In this document: in pieces, positions 33,463 to 42,526 of the stretch
How positions within the stretch are numbered: position 1 is the first letter of the stretch
How the letters are laid out: every line of letters begins with the position of its first letter
From: UBA1479 sp963976055
Lineage (GTDB): Bacteria; Pseudomonadota; Alphaproteobacteria; Rhodospirillales; Casp-alpha2
Direction of reading: 5' to 3'
DNA: 64,000 bases
NCBI GenBank assembly: GCA_963976055.1
Contig: CAXBJB010000009.1
Location: 47,722 to 111,721, forward strand
The notes under the pieces: generated by a model
Database searches by the model: none
Told to the model about the DNA's origin: nothing
What the model saw: the letters and a program-made list of their open reading frames with translations, nothing else
Made by a program: the position numbers and the translations under genes

Positions 33463-34026
33463 TTATAGCCCTGCGTCGCGGATCAGCACCTCGGCCGCCG
33501 CCTTGGCCTTGCGCGCGGCATCCTTCCGGCCGGCCACATGGGCCATGACGATGGCCCCCTCGGACAGCAGGACGAGCCCGCTGGCTAGGGTCTCCGGATC
33601 GGCGGCCCCGGCCTTGGACGCCAGGTCGCGGAAATAGTCCACAAGCAGATTTTTGTGTTCGCGGGCCGCGCGGTGGATGGGGTCATCCTGGTCGGCATAT
33701 TCGGCGGCGGCATTGATGAACATGCAGCCGGTGAAGTCCTCGGAGGCGAACCATTCGTCCAAGGCATCGAAGGTGGCGAGCATCCGTCCCTTGGGGTCGG
33801 GGGCGGCACGTTCGACCAGGCGCATGAACCAGTTGCGGAACCGTTCGTCGCGCCGATGCAGGACCGCCAGGATCAGTTCGTCCTTCGACTTGAAATGGTT
33901 GTAGAGGGTCATGCGCGCGACCCCTGCTTCGGCGATTACCCGGTCGATCCCCACGGCGTGATAGCCGTCGCGGCCGAACAGGCGGAGCGCCGTATCGATC
34001 AGATGGTCGCGTTTCGCCGATGCCAT
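33463..34026 (-). CDS. TetR/AcrR family regulator
   Basis: Repressor of 187 residues. The N-terminal helix-turn-helix is typical (HLIDTALRLFGRDGYHAVGIDRV, then ARMTLYNHFKSKDELI, residues about 8-52); the C-terminal ligand-binding part resembles the LmrA/YxaF type with FTGCMFINAAAEY. Divergent from the hydrolase operon at 34275-36478, with two inverted repeats between them. It probably represses that operon and itself until a small hydrophobic or electrophilic ligand binds. Confidence 0.88.
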   Translation of the reverse strand: MASAKRDHLIDTALRLFGRDGYHAVGIDRVIAEAGVARMTLYNHFKSKDELILAVLHRRDERFRNWFMRLVERAAPDPKGRMLATFDALDEWFASEDFTGCMFINAAAEYADQDDPIHRAAREHKNLLVDYFRDLASKAGAADPETLASGLVLLSEGAIVMAHVAGRKDAARKAKAAAEVLIRDAGL

Positions 34027-34043
34027 GGCGTGTCTCGGTCAAA

Positions 34044-34059
34044 TAGAACGATTTGTCTA
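34044..34059. promoter_or_regulatory. TAGA-N8-TCTA inverted repeat at the TetR promoter
   Basis: TAGA (34044-34047) and TCTA (34056-34059) flank an 8-base spacer 18 bases upstream of the TetR start. The same half-sites recur at 34210-34229, suggesting one protein binds both. Confidence 0.4.
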
Positions 34060-34209
34060 ATTATATGTACTGAATTTGCGGCTTTATTTCAAGGTTTCGT
34101 AAGGGAAAGGCCGTGCGGATTCTCGATAATTGATATTTATCCCATAACATCAATGACCTGATGATGGGATTGGTGCCGAGTGGAAGGGGGTGATTTGGGC
34201 AATTGACAA

Positions 34210-34229
34210 TATAGACTGATCTATCTATA
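34210..34229. promoter_or_regulatory. TATAGA/TCTATA operator candidate of the hydrolase operon
   Basis: The sequence contains ATAGA-CTGA-TCTAT (34211-34224), an exact 5-base inverted repeat, and a further CTATA to 34229. It lies 46 to 65 bases before the hydrolase start. Operators of LmrA/QacR-type TetR proteins use similar TAGAC/GTCTA half-sites, so this is the likely binding site of the divergent TetR. Confidence 0.5.
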
Positions 34230-34274
34230 AATGCGACAGACGGACACTCACCCCAAGACATGCAGGAGGTTTCC

Positions 34275-35288
34275 ATGCCCATCACCCGCAATTCCCTGTT
34301 TCTCGCTCTTGCCGGCGTGGCGGCCGGCGCCGTGCTTGCCTTCGGCGTCGTCACCGCGGCGGCGGCGGCCGAAAAGCCGCTTCCGGCCGATTGGACCGAC
34401 GTGCAAAGTGCGCGGGCCGCGGCCTCTGGCCCGGTGCGGCACAAGACGGTCGCCGTCGACGGCCTTGATATCTTCTACCGAGAGGCGGGGCCGGCATCGG
34501 CGCCGACCGTGCTGCTGTTGCACGGTTTCCCGTCATCGTCGTCCATGTTCCGCAACCTCATTCCGGCCCTTGCCGACCGCTACCACGTGGTGGCGCCGGA
34601 CTATCCCGGTTTCGGCCAGTCGGCCATGCCATCGGTCGATGCCTTCGACTATTCCTTCGACAATCTCGCCCGCGTGGTCGAGGCGTTCACGGAAAAGCTC
34701 GGGCTCAAGGCCTACAGCCTGTACGTCATGGACTATGGCGCGCCCGTCGGATACCGCTTGGCGGTCAAGCATCCGGAGCGCGTCCAGGGCCTGATCGTCC
34801 AGAACGGCAATGCGTATGACGAAGGGCTCGAAGGGTTTTGGGACCCGTTCCGTGCTTATTGGAAAAACCGCACCGCGGAAACCGCCAAACCGTTGGCCGG
34901 GTTTCTGAACATCGGCGCGACCAAGTGGCAGTATACCCAAGGCACCCGCGATCCGGAGTCCATCAGCCCCGACGCCTGGACCGTCGATCAGTACTTCCTC
35001 GACCGGCCGGGCAATAAGGATATCCAGTTGCAGTTGTTCTATGACTATGGCTCCAATCCACCGAAATACCCGGAATGGCAGGCTTATTTCCGCCGCCATC
35101 AGCCGCCGGCCCTGATCGTGTGGGGCAAGAACGATCCGATCTTTCCGGCCTCGGGCGCTTATCCTTACAAGCGGGACCTGAAGAACGTGGATTTCCATCT
35201 GCTGGATACGGGCCATTTCGCGCTTGAAGAGGACGGCAATAAGATCGCCCGCCTGATCCGGCGGTTCCTCGACACCAACGTCAATTGA
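34275..35288 (+). CDS. Exported alpha/beta hydrolase, epoxide hydrolase/dehalogenase-like
   Basis: Hydrolase of 337 residues with an N-terminal signal peptide (residues 1-32, long hydrophobic core, AAAAAE). The fold shows the oxyanion segment LLHGFPSSS (83-89), DYPGFGQS, the nucleophile elbow VMDYGAPVG with Asp153, and the C-terminal His in DTGHFALEE. An aspartate nucleophile is characteristic of epoxide hydrolases and haloalkane dehalogenases, not esterases. AGGAGGTTTCC before the ATG is a strong ribosome site. It begins the TetR-regulated operon, followed by an FMN-binding-type protein and an NTF2-like protein; detoxification of an epoxide or halogenated compound in the periplasm is likely. 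Confidence 0.85.
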   Translation: MPITRNSLFLALAGVAAGAVLAFGVVTAAAAAEKPLPADWTDVQSARAAASGPVRHKTVAVDGLDIFYREAGPASAPTVLLLHGFPSSSSMFRNLIPALADRYHVVAPDYPGFGQSAMPSVDAFDYSFDNLARVVEAFTEKLGLKAYSLYVMDYGAPVGYRLAVKHPERVQGLIVQNGNAYDEGLEGFWDPFRAYWKNRTAETAKPLAGFLNIGATKWQYTQGTRDPESISPDAWTVDQYFLDRPGNKDIQLQLFYDYGSNPPKYPEWQAYFRRHQPPALIVWGKNDPIFPASGAYPYKRDLKNVDFHLLDTGHFALEEDGNKIARLIRRFLDTNVN

Positions 35289-35345
35289 GGATACGGGCCG
35301 GCGGCGCGGATGTTTCCGCCGGCCCTGTCACTTTCGGAGGCCAAG

Positions 35346-35969
<624 letters not shown>

Positions 35970-36004
35970 CACAACATCTGATTCTGAAAAAAGGAAGTCC
36001 GGTC

Positions 36005-36478
36005 ATGTCCGATGCCCGCCCGCCCGTGCCGCCATTCACCCGCGAGACTGCTGTCCAAAAGGTCCGCATGGCCGAGGATGCCTGGAATACGCGCGATCCC
36101 AACAGGGTCTCCCTGGCCTATACGCCGGACAGCCGTTGGCGAAACCGCTCCGAGTTCTTTGAGGGGCGCGAGGCGATTGTCGAGTTTCTAACCCGCAAGT
36201 GGGAGAAGGAGCTGGATTATAAACTCATCAAAGAGCTTTGGGCCTTCGACGATAATCGTATCGCCGTACGCTTTCAGTACGAGCATCGCGATGCCGCCGG
36301 CAATTGGTTCCGCGCCTATGGCAACGAGAACTGGGAATTCGACGAGAACGGTCTGATGTCCTGGCGCCAGGCCTCGATCAACGATGTCGCCATCAAGGAA
36401 GCCGAGCGCAAATTCACCTGGGCAGGCGACGGTCCGCGCCCGGCGGACTTTCCCGGATTAACCGAGCTTGGCCTTTAG
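36005..36478 (+). CDS. NTF2-like protein, DUF1348/SnoaL type
   Basis: Cone-shaped NTF2-fold protein of 157 residues. VRMAEDAWNTRDPNRVSLAY (residues about 19-38) and SRWRNRSEFFEGREAIVEFL are typical of the DUF1348 group, where the fold makes a small ligand pocket. AAGGAAG lies before the ATG at 36005. Third gene of the hydrolase operon. The 3' end overlaps the convergent isomerase gene by 21 bases. No catalytic residues assigned. Confidence 0.82.
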   Translation: MSDARPPVPPFTRETAVQKVRMAEDAWNTRDPNRVSLAYTPDSRWRNRSEFFEGREAIVEFLTRKWEKELDYKLIKELWAFDDNRIAVRFQYEHRDAAGNWFRAYGNENWEFDENGLMSWRQASINDVAIKEAERKFTWAGDGPRPADFPGLTELGL

Positions 36479-37114
36479 CCCCTTCTGCTTCATGCGCCAC
36501 AGCAGCAGGTCCATGCGGTCCTGGCCGTAGAAGGTTTCGCCGTCGTAGACCATGCAGGGTACGCCCCAGTGGTCGGCGGTATCGAACGCGGCCTGGTTGT
36601 CGGCGATGACGGCTTCGAGGCCGTCGCGGTCCTCCGCTTCCTCGCGCAGGATTTCATCCGCGTCCAGGCCCGCCTTGGTCAAGGCTGCGGCATAGTGGCC
36701 GTTGGTGTTCCAGTTGTCGGTCAGGCCGTCCCACAGGATCCGCATCATGGCGTCGGTGAAGGCGAAGCACTTGCCGCGTTTCTGCGCGGCCACGCCGACG
36801 CGCGTCAGTTTGCCGATATGCGGTTGTTCGGGGGCGATGATGTAGTTTTCGTTGTCCATGACGATGGGGTCGGGCACGGGCTTGCGCACGGGCATACCCA
36901 GATATTCGCCGACGCGGTGGTAATCCGGCGTGTGATAGGTGCGGTACTTGCGGTTCACCTTGGCGAAGAAATCCGGATTGCGCACGGCCATGGGATAGAC
37001 CGGGCGGATTTCCACGGTCAGGTCGTAGGTTTCCTGCCAGTCGCGGAAACGGTCCAGGGTCAGGTAGCAATAGGGGCTACGGTAGGACCAGAAGACGTCG
37101 ATGGAATGTGTCAC
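36458..37114 (-). CDS. DsbA-family isomerase (2-hydroxychromene-2-carboxylate isomerase-like)
   Basis: Thioredoxin-fold protein of 218 residues. The start of the domain is IDVFWSYRSPYCYLTLDRF (residues 4-22): the serine before the proline replaces the CxxC of true DsbA, as in kappa-class glutathione transferases and hydroxychromene-carboxylate isomerases. The C-terminal WGVPCMVYDGETFYGQDRMD has the cis-proline. A GTG start at 37114 overlaps the stop of the upstream hydrolase gene (GTGA) and has GGGAGAAGC ahead, so the genes are coupled. Probably a glutathione-dependent isomerase of an aromatic or lipophilic compound. Confidence 0.83.
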   Translation of the reverse strand: MTHSIDVFWSYRSPYCYLTLDRFRDWQETYDLTVEIRPVYPMAVRNPDFFAKVNRKYRTYHTPDYHRVGEYLGMPVRKPVPDPIVMDNENYIIAPEQPHIGKLTRVGVAAQKRGKCFAFTDAMMRILWDGLTDNWNTNGHYAAALTKAGLDADEILREEAEDRDGLEAVIADNQAAFDTADHWGVPCMVYDGETFYGQDRMDLLLWRMKQKGLKAKLG

Positions 37115-37989
37115 GGCGCTTCTCCCAGTCCCATCTGGCGAACCATGGCGCGGCACAGGTCGCTGTCGGGCCCCGCGTAATGGTTCATGATCGTGAAGTG
37201 ATTGGCGCCCGGCACCTCGATCAGCTCGACCTCTGACGTTTTGCCGGCCCAGGCGGCGGCCAGGGCCTGGGATTGGCGCAGGAATTCCGCCGTCTCCGCT
37301 CCGCCGACGGCGATCAGGGTCGATCCGCCGCCCAGGGGCGGCAGGTGTTCCGGCGAATACCGGCGCACGTCGTCTTCGCTGAGGTGCAACGTGTCGTCGA
37401 TATAGCAGTGGCGCATGGGCGCAAGGTCGAAGATGCCCGACAGCGCCGCCGCCCCCTTGACCGCATCGACAGGCAGGCCCCATTCGGTCCAGTCGGTGGC
37501 CTGCAGCATGGCGGCGATATGCCCACCCGCCGAATGGCCGGACACGAACAGCCGGTCGCGGTCGCCGTTGAAGGACCCCGCGTTGTTCCAGGCCCAGGCC
37601 ACGGCGGCCCGGCACTGGCGCAGTAGTTCCGTCATGTCGACGGATGGGATCAGCGCGTATTCGACGGAGATGACGACGGCGCCGGCCTCGACTTGGCCCT
37701 GTACGACGAAGCGGGAGTCTTCCTTGTCGCGGCTCATCCAGAACCCGCCGTGGAAGAACAGGCGGATGGGGAAGGGGCCGTCGCCTTCCGGCTTGAAGAT
37801 ATCAAGCCGTTCGCGCGGGTGACCGCCGTAGGCGACGTCCAACGTACAGGTGAGGTCCTGGGTCACCTTGGCGCAGGCTGGGGCCCAGCCCGCGTAGATT
37901 TCCGCATGGTTGGGCACGCGTTCACGGTTGTTGTATTGGAAATCGAGATCGGCCCGGGTCATCCCCAGGTAAAGGGTCTGCTCAGTCAT
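37111..37989 (-). CDS. Alpha/beta hydrolase, arylformamidase-like
   Basis: Serine hydrolase of 292 residues. The oxyanion motif HGGFW (80-84) and nucleophile GHSAGG (Ser153) match kynurenine formamidase and related carboxylesterases; the catalytic His is in VPGANHFTIMN near the C-terminus. It forms a coupled pair with the downstream DsbA-type isomerase. No other tryptophan-degradation gene is near, so amide or ester hydrolysis of another small molecule is equally possible. No signal peptide. Confidence 0.83.
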   Translation of the reverse strand: MTEQTLYLGMTRADLDFQYNNRERVPNHAEIYAGWAPACAKVTQDLTCTLDVAYGGHPRERLDIFKPEGDGPFPIRLFFHGGFWMSRDKEDSRFVVQGQVEAGAVVISVEYALIPSVDMTELLRQCRAAVAWAWNNAGSFNGDRDRLFVSGHSAGGHIAAMLQATDWTEWGLPVDAVKGAAALSGIFDLAPMRHCYIDDTLHLSEDDVRRYSPEHLPPLGGGSTLIAVGGAETAEFLRQSQALAAAWAGKTSEVELIEVPGANHFTIMNHYAGPDSDLCRAMVRQMGLGEAP

Positions 37990-38010
37990 GGTATCGGAAA
38001 GGCCTTGTTC

Positions 38011-38631
38011 TTATTCGAAGGGAAGCATCACGTTTTTCTTGTAGGCCGGGCGCACGTTGAGGCGGTCCCACCAGGCCTTCAGGTTCGGTAACTCCGGTCC
38101 GTCCGGCACCAGCGTGTGCCAGCGGTAGGCTGAGGCGCCGCAGGGAATGTCGCCCATGTTCAGCGTGTCGCCGGTGATGAATTGCTTGTCGGCCAGATGC
38201 TTGTCGAGCACGGCCCACAGCTGTCCGGCCTTTTCCTTGGCTTCGGCCAGGGCCTTTTCGTTACGGTTGGCATCCGTCGCGCGGATCATCTGGAAATAGA
38301 TCACGGTCATCGGCGGGTGCATGACGGTCAGGTACCAGTCCATCCATTGATGGGCCTGGCCGCGCAGCTTCACGTCGGCCGGCAGCCAGGGATCGCCACC
38401 GTAGGCTTCCAGAATGTAGCGCACGATGGCCTGGCTTTCCCAAATCACGTAGTCACCGTCTTCCAACACGGGGATCAGGCCCATGGGGTTCTTGGCAAGG
38501 TAGGCCGGGTCCTGGTTGCCACCGTATTTGCCGCCGACATCGACGCGTTCAGCCTTCAGGCCAAGCTCGTCTATCAGCCACATGACTTTTTGTACGTTGA
38601 CGGACGTGGCACGTCCCAGCACTCTGAGCAT
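38011..38631 (-). CDS. Glutathione S-transferase family protein
   Basis: Glutathione transferase of 206 residues with an N-terminal thioredoxin-like domain (LRVLGRATSVNVQKVMWLI; cis-Pro loop NPMGLIPVL; ESQAIVRYI binding glutathione) and an all-helical C-terminal domain (LADKQFITGDTLNMGDIPCG). A serine near residue 9 is the likely catalytic side chain. GGGAGGATCCAGA precedes the ATG. It is 21 bases upstream of the formamidase-like gene and likely shares its operon, a possible detoxification set. Confidence 0.88.
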   Translation of the reverse strand: MLRVLGRATSVNVQKVMWLIDELGLKAERVDVGGKYGGNQDPAYLAKNPMGLIPVLEDGDYVIWESQAIVRYILEAYGGDPWLPADVKLRGQAHQWMDWYLTVMHPPMTVIYFQMIRATDANRNEKALAEAKEKAGQLWAVLDKHLADKQFITGDTLNMGDIPCGASAYRWHTLVPDGPELPNLKAWWDRLNVRPAYKKNVMLPFE

Positions 38632-38673
38632 TCTGGATCCTCCCTTGGTCTAAATCCGAAAGCACGGTACCAC

Positions 38674-39906
38674 ATGAGCGAAAATACTGTCGCGGGCGAA
38701 AGCATGCCGCCGGGCAAACGGCTTGTGTGGGGGCTGGCATCGACCTGGGCGGTGCAGGTCGTGGGCACGGCGGCGGTGTTTGGCGTGCCCGTGTTGGCCC
38801 CGGTGATTGCGCCGGAAATGGGCATCGATCCAACGCTGGTCGGGGTCTATGTCGCCATCGCCTATCTGACGGGGCAGGTCACGGGGCTGATGTCCGGCGG
38901 CTTCATGGACCGCTATGGCGCGCTGCGCATGTCGCAGGTCAGCTGTCTGTTCGCGGCCCTGGGAATCCTCATGCTGTTCCCCGCGCAGGTCTGGCTGGCG
39001 CCGGTGGCGGCGCTTTTGATGGGGACGTGCTACGGCCCCTTGAACCCGACGAGTTCGAAAATCCTGCGCGGCCTGGGCGCGGACAACAGGCAGCCCCTGA
39101 TCTTTTCCGTCAAGCAGACGGGCGTGCCGGTGGCGGGTGTCATCGTCGGCATGTCCCTGCCGGCGCTCACGGTCCTGTTCGGCTGGCGCTGGGCCTTTGC
39201 CGTGTTCGCCGTGGCCGCGATTTTGGTGGCGCTTGCGATCCAACCCGTGCGCGAGACCTTCGACCATGACCGGCGGCGCGACGGCGGCCGGCCGAATATC
39301 AAAATCTGGGGGCCGCTGAAACTGGTCCTCGGCGATCCGGCCCTGCGCGCCCTGTCCCTGGTCGGCTTCGCCCTCGCGGGTTCGCAGATCAGCCTGGGGT
39401 CGTTCTACGTCCTGTTTCTGATCCATACCCTGAACTGGTCCCTGATCGACGCCGGGTTCTTCTACGCCCTGGTGCAGGCCGGCGGTATCGGAGGGCGTCT
39501 GGCCTGGGGCTACGTGGCCAAGCAGGTGTTCTCGCCGACGGCCGTTCTGGTCGGCATCAGCATTCTGGTCTGCGGCCTGTTCGCCGTGACCGCATTCATT
39601 TCGCCCACCTGGCCGAGCTGGACCATTGGCGCCTTGTCCTTGGCGTTGGGGCTTTGCAGTTACGGTTGGAACGGGGTCTGGCTGTCGGAGGTCGCGGACA
39701 TCGCACCCCGCGCCAACGTGGGGGACGCGACCGGTGGCGCTCAGTTCATCATGTTCGGCGGGGTGACGGTGATGCCGCCGGTCTTCGGAGTCCTGATCGA
39801 CGGAACCGGCAGTTATGTGGCGCCTTTCGTGGCGTCCGGCGTGTTTGTCGCCGCCGTGGCGCTCTACATGGCGTTGGCACTGCGGGCCAAACCAGCGACC
39901 AATTAA
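38674..39906 (+). CDS. MFS transporter
   Basis: Major facilitator permease, 410 residues, about 12 membrane segments. Motif SGGFMDRYGALRMSQ near residue 74 is the loop 2-3 signature. It is divergent from the glutathione-transferase gene with only 42 bases between the starts. Possibly exports or imports the compound handled by those enzymes. Specificity not readable from sequence. The ribosome site is weak. Confidence 0.85.
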   Translation: MSENTVAGESMPPGKRLVWGLASTWAVQVVGTAAVFGVPVLAPVIAPEMGIDPTLVGVYVAIAYLTGQVTGLMSGGFMDRYGALRMSQVSCLFAALGILMLFPAQVWLAPVAALLMGTCYGPLNPTSSKILRGLGADNRQPLIFSVKQTGVPVAGVIVGMSLPALTVLFGWRWAFAVFAVAAILVALAIQPVRETFDHDRRRDGGRPNIKIWGPLKLVLGDPALRALSLVGFALAGSQISLGSFYVLFLIHTLNWSLIDAGFFYALVQAGGIGGRLAWGYVAKQVFSPTAVLVGISILVCGLFAVTAFISPTWPSWTIGALSLALGLCSYGWNGVWLSEVADIAPRANVGDATGGAQFIMFGGVTVMPPVFGVLIDGTGSYVAPFVASGVFVAAVALYMALALRAKPATN

Positions 39907-40016
39907 TTGTTTATTGTATAGCAATGGGTTACCGGCGGCGGCCTATGGTATCGGTGCCGTTCTTGGTCCTATAATCGGAACGAGAACAATCAGTCACCGA
40001 TGAGGATTCCGTTCCA

Positions 40017-41477
40017 ATGGCCAGTTCCAAGACACAACGCCTGCTTCTGGTCGAGGACGACCCGCCGCTGGCGCGGGTCTATCAGGAATACCTGAAATCG
40101 GAACCCTACGAGGTCATCCATGCCGAGACCGGCAAGGAGGCATTGAAGGCGCTGGCCGATGGTGCGTTCGACGCGCTGGTTCTCGATGTCCAACTGCCCG
40201 ACATGAGCGGCCTGGAAATCCTTAAGAAACTTGCCCAGGAAAATGCCCGCATGGCGGTGGTGGTCATTACCGCCCATGGCTCGATCAACATGGCCGTGGA
40301 CGCCATGCGCGAGGGGGCGGCGGATTTTCTCATGAAGCCGTTCAACGCCGAACGCCTGATCTTCACCCTGCGCAATGCGCTGGAGCGTCAGGAACTGAAG
40401 GTCATCGTCCAAACCCTGAAGCAGGACTTCAACCGGGAAGCCTATTGCGGGTTCATCGGCAAGTCGCTGCCGATGCAGGCGGTTTACCGCATCGTCGATG
40501 CGGCGGCGCCGTCGAAGGCCACCGTGTTCATCACCGGGGAATCAGGCACCGGCAAGGAAGTCTGCGCCGAGGCCGTGCACGGCCAAAGCCCGCGCGCGAA
40601 CAAACCGTTCATCGCCTTGAACTGCGGCGCCATTCCCCAGGAACTGATGGAAAGCGAGATTTTCGGTCATGTGAAGGGGGCCTTCACGGGGGCCCATGCC
40701 AACCGGGACGGGGCGGCGACCCTGGCCGACGGCGGCACGCTGTTCCTTGACGAGGTGTGCGAGATGGACCTGTCGTTGCAGGTCAAGCTGCTGCGCTTCA
40801 TCCAGACCGGCGGGTTTCAGAAAGTCGGCAATTCGACGGTGGAAAAGGTCGATGTCCGCTTCGTCTGTGCCACCAACAAGGACCCCTGGGAACAGGTCGA
40901 AAAGGGCAATTTCCGCGAGGATCTGTATTTCCGCCTCCATGTGATACCTATCCACCTGCCGCCGCTGCGCGACCGGGGCGAAGATATCCTGGATATCGCG
41001 GGCAAATTTCTGACCGAATTCGCGGCGGAGGAAGGCAAGGGGTTTCAGGCCTTCGACGACGAGACCGCGGCGATCCTCGCCGGATTTTCCTGGCCCGGCA
41101 ACGTGCGTCAGCTTCAGAACGTGATTCGCAACGTCGTCGTGCTGCACGACGGCGAGATTGTTGGGGTCGACATGCTGCCGCCGCCGCTGGGGAGCCGGAC
41201 AGGGCAGACCAGGTCCGCCGCGCAGGCCAAGCCCGCGCCGGCACCGTCGAAACCGGCCGACGTCCAACCGGCAAGCAAGGGGGCTGGGCAGGGCGATATC
41301 GCCATCCGGCCCTTGTGGCAGGTTGAACAGGAACTGATAAACGCGGCGATCAGCCAGTGCGACGGCAACGTGTCGCGGGCGGCGGCGCTGTTGGAGTTAA
41401 GCCCATCGACGGTATATCGGCGGCTGCGCGAGGCAGAGGAAAAAGCCGAAGGCGGAGGATCCGACGCCGCGGAATAG
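40017..41477 (+). CDS. luxO: LuxO-type sigma-54 response regulator
   Basis: NtrC-family activator of 486 residues. The receiver domain (residues 8-125) has phospho-acceptor Asp57 and Lys107. The AAA+ domain (from about 143) has Walker A GESGTGKE (174-181), the sigma-54 contact loop GAFTGA (221-226) and ITAHGSI-type receiver motifs. The C-terminal Fis-type helix-turn-helix is VSRAAALLELSPSTVYRRL. Segments such as FITGESGTGKEVCAEA and LLRFIQTGGFQKVG are nearly identical to Vibrio LuxO as I recall it. GAGGA precedes the ATG. Converges with a LuxU-like Hpt gene. Likely output regulator of a phosphorelay, possibly quorum sensing. Confidence 0.92.
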   Translation: MASSKTQRLLLVEDDPPLARVYQEYLKSEPYEVIHAETGKEALKALADGAFDALVLDVQLPDMSGLEILKKLAQENARMAVVVITAHGSINMAVDAMREGAADFLMKPFNAERLIFTLRNALERQELKVIVQTLKQDFNREAYCGFIGKSLPMQAVYRIVDAAAPSKATVFITGESGTGKEVCAEAVHGQSPRANKPFIALNCGAIPQELMESEIFGHVKGAFTGAHANRDGAATLADGGTLFLDEVCEMDLSLQVKLLRFIQTGGFQKVGNSTVEKVDVRFVCATNKDPWEQVEKGNFREDLYFRLHVIPIHLPPLRDRGEDILDIAGKFLTEFAAEEGKGFQAFDDETAAILAGFSWPGNVRQLQNVIRNVVVLHDGEIVGVDMLPPPLGSRTGQTRSAAQAKPAPAPSKPADVQPASKGAGQGDIAIRPLWQVEQELINAAISQCDGNVSRAAALLELSPSTVYRRLREAEEKAEGGGSDAAE

Positions 41478-41505
41478 ATCCGCAGGCGGGATGCTGTCGG
41501 GGCTG

Positions 41506-41868
41506 TTAGCGGGACACGTCCTTCACATAGGCCGCAAGGTCCGACTTTGCCGTATCCAGGGCGTGGGACAATTGTGGCACCAGCCGTTCAGCGGCGGTGG
41601 GGTCGCCGTTCTTGCCGGCAACTTCCAATTCAGCGCAGAGCCTGCGAACCTCGCCGGCGCCGAACGTCGCGGAGCTGCTTTTCAAGGCATGGGCTTCGGC
41701 GGCGATGCCGGCAAGATCGCCCGCCGCCATATGGGCGGCGATCTTGGCAATTCGGTTGTCGGCGGATTTGACGAAAACCTGGATCAGTTCCGGGACCAGG
41801 TCGTGGCTTGTGTCGGCTTCAAGCGCCGCAAGGATCCGACGGTCGATCGGTGTCGAGGTATTCGTCAC
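41506..41868 (-). CDS. Hpt phosphotransfer protein, LuxU-like
   Basis: Single-domain histidine phosphotransferase of 120 residues, the size of LuxU (114). The phosphorylated histidine is His60 in AEAHALKSSSATFGA; Vibrio LuxU reads HALKSSAASFGA at this place. It overlaps the stop-start of the upstream receiver gene by four bases (ATGA), so the two are translated together. It would shuttle phosphate between a hybrid histidine kinase, not seen in the window, and the LuxO-type regulator encoded convergently 28 bases away. Confidence 0.87.
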   Translation of the reverse strand: MTNTSTPIDRRILAALEADTSHDLVPELIQVFVKSADNRIAKIAAHMAAGDLAGIAAEAHALKSSSATFGAGEVRRLCAELEVAGKNGDPTAAERLVPQLSHALDTAKSDLAAYVKDVSR

Positions 41869-42404
41869 GATCCGCAGCCTGAGCCCACGATGCGGCGGGA
41901 CAGGGTCCCCAGGATGACGCGGAACAGATTGTCTCGGCGGACGGGCTTTTCCATGCAGACATCAAATCCGGCATTGCACATTTCGGCAAGCCGTTTCGGC
42001 GATACGTCACTGGTGATCGCGACCAACGGCAGGCCGGAATTGGCGTTGGGCAAGGCACGGATCGCCCGCGCGGTTTGCAATCCGTCCATTTCCGGCATGT
42101 TGATGTCGAGCAGGAACAGGTCGACATGTTTGTGGGCGAGGACGTCGAGCGCCATGCGGCCGTTTTCCACGGCCGTCACGGTAATGCCCGACTTTTCAAG
42201 GAGACTACCCAGAACCATACGGTTCGCCGCGTCGTCGTCGGCCAGAACGACATGCCATTCCAGAATGCCACCCCCGTCGCCGGCCAAGCGACCGTCGATC
42301 CAGCGGCTTAAATTCTCGAAATCGGCGTCATTCTGCACGCGGCCGCTGAGCGGCAAGGCGTCCATATCCTCATAAAAGGCCGTAAGTTGTTGGCTTTCCG
42401 GCAT
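41865..42404 (-). CDS. Orphan receiver-domain protein
   Basis: Protein of 179 residues with a receiver domain at about 50-172: acidic pair DDD near 56-58, phospho-acceptor Asp100 in LFLLDINMPEMDG and Lys153 in CMEKPVRR. The first 50 residues show no recognised domain and the protein has no output domain. This sort of receiver resembles those at the end of hybrid kinases. Coupled to the Hpt gene by an ATGA overlap. It may be a phosphate sink or a branch point in the relay. Confidence 0.85.
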   Translation of the reverse strand: MPESQQLTAFYEDMDALPLSGRVQNDADFENLSRWIDGRLAGDGGGILEWHVVLADDDAANRMVLGSLLEKSGITVTAVENGRMALDVLAHKHVDLFLLDINMPEMDGLQTARAIRALPNANSGLPLVAITSDVSPKRLAEMCNAGFDVCMEKPVRRDNLFRVILGTLSRRIVGSGCGS

Positions 42405-42482
42405 ATAATTCTACTTCATTCCTGCACGTTCAGTGACGGGAAGAAGGTACGCAACATCCATGCCAAATCGTGTGGGATGCAG

Positions 42483-42519
42483 TTCCCCCCAGGCCGCATG
42501 CGCGGCCCGGGGAGGGGAA
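42483..42519 (-). terminator. Hairpin downstream of the gamma-glutamyltransferase gene
   Basis: A strong GC-rich hairpin (TTCCCC...GGGGAA outer pairs, GGCCGC/GCGGCC inner pairs) lies 8 bases after the gamma-glutamyltransferase stop on the minus strand. No clear U-run follows, so it may stop transcription only with Rho or act as an RNA 3'-end stabiliser. Confidence 0.45.
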
Positions 42520-42526
42520 TCCGGGG

